DNA of 26,909 nucleotides, taken from assembly GCA_964502735.1 (NCBI GenBank), contig CAZCYD010000041.1, positions 1-26,909 on the forward strand, given 5' to 3'. A model generated the notes under the pieces. The model was not told the DNA's origin, searched no databases, and saw nothing but the letters and a program-made list of their open reading frames with translations. The DNA is from JACKAN01 sp964502735. Its GTDB lineage: Bacteria > Bdellovibrionota > Bdellovibrionia > Bdellovibrionales > UBA1609. Shown here in pieces: positions 23,266 to 26,909 of this stretch (the stretch's first letter is position 1; every line of letters starts with the position of its first letter). The position numbers and the translations under genes were made by a program.

Positions 23266-24672
23266 ATGAAGTCTTTATTTCTTTTTGTTTTGACTTTTAC
23301 GGCACTATCACTATCTGCAAACGCCAAAAGCTTATCTAAAATTAAACCTGGAGAGCCTCTGCCAGCCAATCGCTTTACCGAACTTGCCAAAGTCGTAAAC
23401 CCCGCGGTGGTAAACATCAATACCACTCAGTTGCCGAAGCAAACAGAAATTGACCCTCGACTTCGTAGAGATCCATTTTTTGAGTTTTTTGCTCCCTTCA
23501 TGGGCCCCATGCAAAGACAACCTGCCCAGTCTTTAGGGACAGGTTTTATCATTAGAAAAGACGGGCTCATTATTACTAATAATCACGTCATCGATAAAGC
23601 TGACATCATTAAGGTTCAGCTCTCTGATAAGGATAGTGATTCTTATGAAGCCGAAGTTATTGGAAAGGACGCTCGCACAGATATTGCGCTAATTAAAATA
23701 ACTGGCAAAAAAGAGTTCCCCGTCGTTCCCTTAGGCTCCAGCGAAACTCTCGAAGTTGGAGAGTGGGTTGCTGCTTTTGGAAATCCCTTTGGCCATGGAC
23801 ATAGCATGACTAAGGGAATAATTTCAGCATTAGGTCGATCAATTGATGAACTCAATAGATTTCCTTTTTTGCAAACTGATGCCAGCATCAATCCTGGAAA
23901 CTCTGGAGGACCACTTGTGAATATGCAAGGTGAAGTCATTGGAGTAAATTCGGCTATCGATGCCAGAGCTCAAGGTATTGGCTTTGCTATTCCCATAGAT
24001 AACGTTAAAAGCATTATTGAGTCTTTAGAAAAAGATGGAGGCATTAAGCGTGGCTTCCTCGGAGTCTCCTTAGCCGGGGCCATAGATCCCCGTGCCGTGG
24101 AGTACCTAAAGTTAAAATCAATCAAGGGCGCTCTTGTTGAACACGTTTTTCCCGGGACGCCTGCCGACAAAGCGGGTATCAAACCCTATGACTTTATCAC
24201 CAAGGCTGGTAAAAAAAATATTGAGTCCTCCTCTGATCTTATTCGCGCCATAGCAGATGCCCAAGTTGGACAAAAAATGGATGTTGTATTAACCCGAGAC
24301 GGCAAAGAAAGAACCTTAGCTATCATTATTGAAGAGCATCCAGACGATACAAAAGGCAAAGAGTCAAAACCAATTAAAAAGTACTTTGGCCAGAAAGCCC
24401 CTTTTGACTTTGGTTTTACAATCTCGGACATTACCAACGAGTTAAGAAAAAATTATCGCTTACCCCAGCTCCCCAAACCTCATCCTGTAGTTGTTGAAGT
24501 TATTCGTGGATCTAAAGCCTCGCGATCCGGCTTGAGTGTCGGAGATGTCATACTAGACATCAATAAGACTCCAGTTCACGATGCCAAACAAGCGTTAAAA
24601 GCTCTAAAAAAAGATTATAATGTTTTGCGCATTCTTAGAGGAGAGCGAGCTTTACTTCTTTACATGCAGTAG
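23266..24672 (+). CDS. Periplasmic HtrA/Deg serine protease
   Basis: Protein quality-control protease of the periplasm, 468 residues. Signal peptide 1-20 (ends A-N-A). Trypsin-like domain with the full triad: H107 in T-N-N-H-V, D139 in R-T-D-I-A-L-I, S213 in N-P-G-N-S-G-G-P-L. Two PDZ domains follow, about 255-345 (first binding loop near G-F-L-G-V) and about 380-466. Length and two PDZ domains match DegP/DegQ. Strong AAGGAGA before the ATG. Forms a small cluster with the HtpX-like and DUF1844 genes, pointing to envelope quality control. Confidence 0.95.
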   Translation: MKSLFLFVLTFTALSLSANAKSLSKIKPGEPLPANRFTELAKVVNPAVVNINTTQLPKQTEIDPRLRRDPFFEFFAPFMGPMQRQPAQSLGTGFIIRKDGLIITNNHVIDKADIIKVQLSDKDSDSYEAEVIGKDARTDIALIKITGKKEFPVVPLGSSETLEVGEWVAAFGNPFGHGHSMTKGIISALGRSIDELNRFPFLQTDASINPGNSGGPLVNMQGEVIGVNSAIDARAQGIGFAIPIDNVKSIIESLEKDGGIKRGFLGVSLAGAIDPRAVEYLKLKSIKGALVEHVFPGTPADKAGIKPYDFITKAGKKNIESSSDLIRAIADAQVGQKMDVVLTRDGKERTLAIIIEEHPDDTKGKESKPIKKYFGQKAPFDFGFTISDITNELRKNYRLPQLPKPHPVVVEVIRGSKASRSGLSVGDVILDINKTPVHDAKQALKALKKDYNVLRILRGERALLLYMQ

Positions 24673-24682
24673 TATTTAACGC

Positions 24683-26107
24683 TTGTATCAGATTGATCCA
24701 GGTCCTGTACAATATTTTGAGGTCTGTATAAACTTGAGACATATTTTAACTAACAATTGGAAAAGCAAGACCTCCTGGGCTAGTATTAAATCCATGTCGT
24801 GGAAAAGACGTTTATTCAGATGTTTACCATTAAGCATTCGTGAAGTTGTATTTCGTAGAGCTCTTGAAGAGCCTGACAGAGAATTTTTGTCTCGCGACAT
24901 TGAGATCAAAGTGGCAGAAACCTCTCAAGAAGTGCTGGAGGCCTATCATTTAATTTACGAAACTTACTACGACTCGGGTTTTTGCGACATTGAACAAGAG
25001 GGAATAAGACTAACAAAGCACGCACTCCTTCCAACTACCTCACTTATTATTGTAAAGTATAGAGGTGAGGTTATTGCCACACTATCTCACATCATGGACA
25101 ACCCTTTAGGGCTTCCAATGGAAAAGCTGTGGCCTTTAGATTTTTTAAGAGACACGGGAAGAAAAATTGCCGAGATATCAACTCTGGCTATTAAAAAAGG
25201 TCACCGACGTCAGCGCGGGAAAATCCTCTTACCACTTATGATCTTTTTGTACAAATATTCGATTGAACATCTCGGAACAGACTACTTTGTTATTTCTACC
25301 CATCCCGATGCCCTTCCCTTTTACACAGGGCTCTTCGCCTTCCAACCTATAGATAACAAGGTTAAAAGTTATGGCAGCGTAAAAGGAGCCTTGGCTACAG
25401 GTCAGTTTGCACATTTAACTTCCAAGGAGTTTCACGAGTTTATCAACAACTGTCACATAGGAAAGAGGGACAAAAAGTTCTCAGTGTCTAGCCTTTTAAA
25501 TCTCGATGAGTTGGGCTGCTTTACGTACCCAGAGCGAAGATACTACCGCGCATATGACCCCTGCTTTAAGGTTGAGCTGCTCAAACAGGTTTTTAATAAA
25601 AAACTGAATAGTTTAAAAACCTTAGGAATCTGGGAACGCGAAATCCTTAGTAACCAATTTTCATACGATGAATACAAAAATGTTTTTGAAATCACTAGCG
25701 ACGATCAGAACCCTTCGAAGCCCCAAAATGTTCGCTCATCCCCAAGGCACTGGGTAAATTGCCCTGGAACTCTAATAGACTATAAAAATGCAAAGCTCAG
25801 ACAAATTCGCATATACAATGTTTCTCAACAGGGCCTACTTTTTCACATTAATGATGATGCCCTGGACGGGGACATAAATGTCGACTTCACAGGCACGATA
25901 CATTGCAAAGTTTCAGAAGACAAAGAGGTCAAACTCGATATCAGAGTTGTAAGAACAAAGCACCATCAATACGGCGCAAAGATACTTGCGGCTAGCCCCT
26001 ATGACACTTGGATCGATTTTATGGATTATCTAGAAGAAATTTTAGTTTCCAATAAACAAAAGCGCGATGATTTTGAACAGCTACTAAAAAAACTTAAGGC
26101 TGCATAA
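24683..26107 (+). CDS. GNAT acyltransferase-PilZ fusion protein
   Basis: Up to 474 residues. The segment about 72-260 has a GNAT fold resembling N-acyl amino acid/autoinducer synthases: A-Y-H-L-I-Y-E-T-Y-Y near 87-96, I-A-E-I-S-T-L-A-I near 162-170, and H-R-R-Q-R-G-K (174-180) where GNATs bind acyl-CoA phosphates. The C-terminus (about 350-440) is a PilZ domain with both c-di-GMP motifs: R-S-S-P-R (351-355) and N-V-S-Q-Q-G (379-384). So acyl transfer may be gated by c-di-GMP; substrate unknown. The start is uncertain: the frame opens with TTG at 24683, but ATG at 24794 (M-S-W-K-R-R) begins where recognisable sequence starts and loses 37 poorly conserved residues; neither has a clear ribosome-binding site. 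Confidence 0.82.
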   Translation: MYQIDPGPVQYFEVCINLRHILTNNWKSKTSWASIKSMSWKRRLFRCLPLSIREVVFRRALEEPDREFLSRDIEIKVAETSQEVLEAYHLIYETYYDSGFCDIEQEGIRLTKHALLPTTSLIIVKYRGEVIATLSHIMDNPLGLPMEKLWPLDFLRDTGRKIAEISTLAIKKGHRRQRGKILLPLMIFLYKYSIEHLGTDYFVISTHPDALPFYTGLFAFQPIDNKVKSYGSVKGALATGQFAHLTSKEFHEFINNCHIGKRDKKFSVSSLLNLDELGCFTYPERRYYRAYDPCFKVELLKQVFNKKLNSLKTLGIWEREILSNQFSYDEYKNVFEITSDDQNPSKPQNVRSSPRHWVNCPGTLIDYKNAKLRQIRIYNVSQQGLLFHINDDALDGDINVDFTGTIHCKVSEDKEVKLDIRVVRTKHHQYGAKILAASPYDTWIDFMDYLEEILVSNKQKRDDFEQLLKKLKAA

Positions 26108-26155
26108 AAAACAAAGAAATTTCATATAGTTAAAATTAAAATCTCAATTTGACTT

Positions 26156-26182
26156 TAAGTTTTCAAGACTTTTGTCCGATAG
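26156..26182 (+). promoter_or_regulatory. Sigma-28 (FliA)-type promoter of spoVG
   Basis: TAAGTTTT (26156-26163), 11-base spacer, TCCGATAG (26175-26182), against the consensus TAAAGTTT-N11-GCCGATAA: six of eight in each half at exact spacing. It would start transcription near 26189, giving a leader of about 60 bases. Same spacing as the promoter of the c-di-GMP RNA. Confidence 0.55.
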
Positions 26183-26250
26183 TTTCATGTGAAAGCTACT
26201 AAAATTACCCTGGCTGTTTTTCATCCGCGAGGGCAACAAGGAGTTCAACT

Positions 26251-26547
26251 ATGTCATTCAATGTTACTGAAGTGAGTGTTTTTCCTGTAAATGAAGAAAG
26301 ACTCAAAGCCTACGTGTCCATTACTATCAATGACGCTTTTGTTATTAGAGACTTAAAAGTCATTAAAGGCAATGGGGGCCTGTTTGTAGCTATGCCTAGT
26401 AAAAAAAGAAAGGATGGTCAGTTTCGAGATATTGCCCACCCCCTCAACCAAGAAACGCGTGATGCCATTGAAAAGGCAGTTTTTGATGCCTATGAAAATG
26501 CCATCAAAAATATGGGAGCCTCCCTCGACGACTTAAACAATGAATAA
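26251..26547 (+). CDS. spoVG: SpoVG family regulatory protein
   Basis: 98 residues, full length for the family. N-terminal beta strands M-S-F-N-V-T-E-V-S-V-F-P and Y-V-S-I-T-I-N-D-A-F-V-I-R-D-L-K-V are followed by the conserved G-L-F-V-A-M-P-S-K-K and F-R-D-I-A-H-P-L-N, then a C-terminal helix. SpoVG binds nucleic acids and tunes expression post-transcriptionally or at promoters in Firmicutes and spirochaetes; it also occurs in non-sporulating groups such as this one. AAGGAG lies eight bases before the ATG. A sigma-28-like promoter precedes it and a hairpin overlaps its stop, so it appears monocistronic. Confidence 0.95.
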   Translation: MSFNVTEVSVFPVNEERLKAYVSITINDAFVIRDLKVIKGNGGLFVAMPSKKRKDGQFRDIAHPLNQETRDAIEKAVFDAYENAIKNMGASLDDLNNE

Positions 26548-26580
26548 CACCCCTTTGTTTTGCTTGGCGTTATTTTAATT
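26543..26580 (+). terminator. Terminator candidate at the spoVG stop
   Basis: AATAACACC (26543-26551) pairs with GGCGTTATT (26566-26574) with one mismatch and a 14-base loop, then TTAATT. The stem includes the stop codon. The T-tract is short. Confidence 0.45.
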
Positions 26581-26584
26581 CCCC

Positions 26585-26613
26585 TTGATTTATCCATTTG
26601 ATATCGTTAAAAA
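26585..26613 (+). promoter_or_regulatory. Candidate tRNA promoter
   Basis: TTGATT (26585-26590), 17-base spacer, TAAAAA (26608-26613), ending 16 bases before the tRNA. A modest match to the sigma-70 pattern; position is the main support. Confidence 0.35.
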
Positions 26614-26629
26614 TTGGACTTCATATCGA

Positions 26630-26705
26630 TGGGGTATCGGCAAGTTGGTAAGCCAACAGATTTTGATTCTGTCATTCGTAGGTTCGAGTCCTACTACCCC
26701 ATCCA
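26630..26705 (+). tRNA. tRNA-Gln (anticodon TTG)
   Basis: Complete cloverleaf: acceptor TGGGGTA (26630-26636) with TACCCCA (26695-26701), anticodon stem ACAGA/TCTGT around loop TTTTGAT with anticodon TTG at 26663-26665, T-arm containing GGTTCGAGTCC, discriminator T and encoded CCA (26703-26705). The UGGGGUA acceptor is typical of glutamine tRNAs. Confidence 0.95.
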
Positions 26706-26909
26706 ATTTTCCAATTTAAAAATTCAAAAAAACCAAAAATGACCAAAGACATTAAGTAGTTAAAAACACTAGAAACCGCGAGACGATGAGGTCTGAGTAT
26801 TTCAGTGCATTTCGGTGCATTTCAGATGATGGTAACATTCTGGTAATACCGATGGTAACACTCTGAACACCGGAATATGCACAATTTGAAAGAACAGCGA
26901 GACTCGAAC
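26706..26909. other. Noncoding tail with short direct repeats
   Basis: No supported gene. TTTCAGTGCA (26800-26809) is followed by TTTCGGTGCA (26810-26819) and a third partial copy. GATGGTAACA occurs at 26828-26837 and 26851-26860, each followed by YTCTG. The last 13 bases, read on the minus strand, look like a tRNA T-arm (GTTCGAGTC), so another tRNA gene or an attachment-site copy may begin just outside the window. Confidence 0.4.

Noticed and set aside
26757..26909. Minus-strand open frame at the right edge as the 3' end of an integrase gene
   Set aside because: About 50 codons with no recognisable recombinase motif, and the region is repeat-rich; it cannot be supported from this window.

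Overview
The window looks like chromosomal DNA of a Bdellovibrio-like predatory bacterium (Bdellovibrionota). Grounds: an HNH endonuclease with the N-terminal region I associate with that group, a moxR-bat operon beside lytic transglycosylases, a GNAT-PilZ protein, SpoVG, a free-standing c-di-GMP-I RNA recalling the abundant attack-phase merRNA of Bdellovibrio bacteriovorus, and two promoters of the flagellar sigma-28 (FliA) type. The taxonomic call is inference; no rRNA or species marker is present.

Layout. 1-1958: decayed 3' end of an HNH endonuclease paralogue (with nine TTGGAG hexamers), an intact HNH gene and a small ORF. 1970-4747: secreted M16 metallopeptidase. 4910-6081: AAA/DUF4143 ATPase whose start codon lies in a palindrome. 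6155-9432: fused alpha-beta 2-oxoacid dehydrogenase E1 followed by an acyltransferase of the FabD fold lacking the carboxylate-binding Arg; the two are joined by a G-rich 10-bp minisatellite. 9433-10398: noncoding, with two related long inverted-repeat elements (about 55-bp arms) flanking an unassigned structured stretch and a stand-alone c-di-GMP-I RNA with its own sigma-28-like promoter and intrinsic terminator. 10399-12060: MltD-type lipoprotein transglycosylase with four LysM domains (minus strand).

12281-21958 is one tightly packed minus-strand operon: moxR, DUF58, a membrane protein, batA, batB, batC, batD and an Slt-type transglycosylase, nearly all junctions overlapping. The layout suggests an envelope-associated MoxR/VWA chaperone-like complex co-expressed with a wall-cleaving enzyme. 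Divergent from it are an M48/HtpX-fold membrane protein that has lost all zinc-ligand motifs, a DUF1844 protein, a periplasmic HtrA/Deg protease and a GNAT-PilZ protein. The right end has spoVG behind a sigma-28-like promoter, tRNA-Gln(TTG) and a repeat-bearing noncoding tail.

Recurring themes are envelope and peptidoglycan remodelling, periplasmic proteolysis, and c-di-GMP (an RNA aptamer and a PilZ domain). The strongest candidates for something new are the paired long-hairpin elements around the c-di-GMP RNA, the RNA itself, the catalytically dead HtpX-like protein, and the E1-fusion/Arg-less acyltransferase pair.
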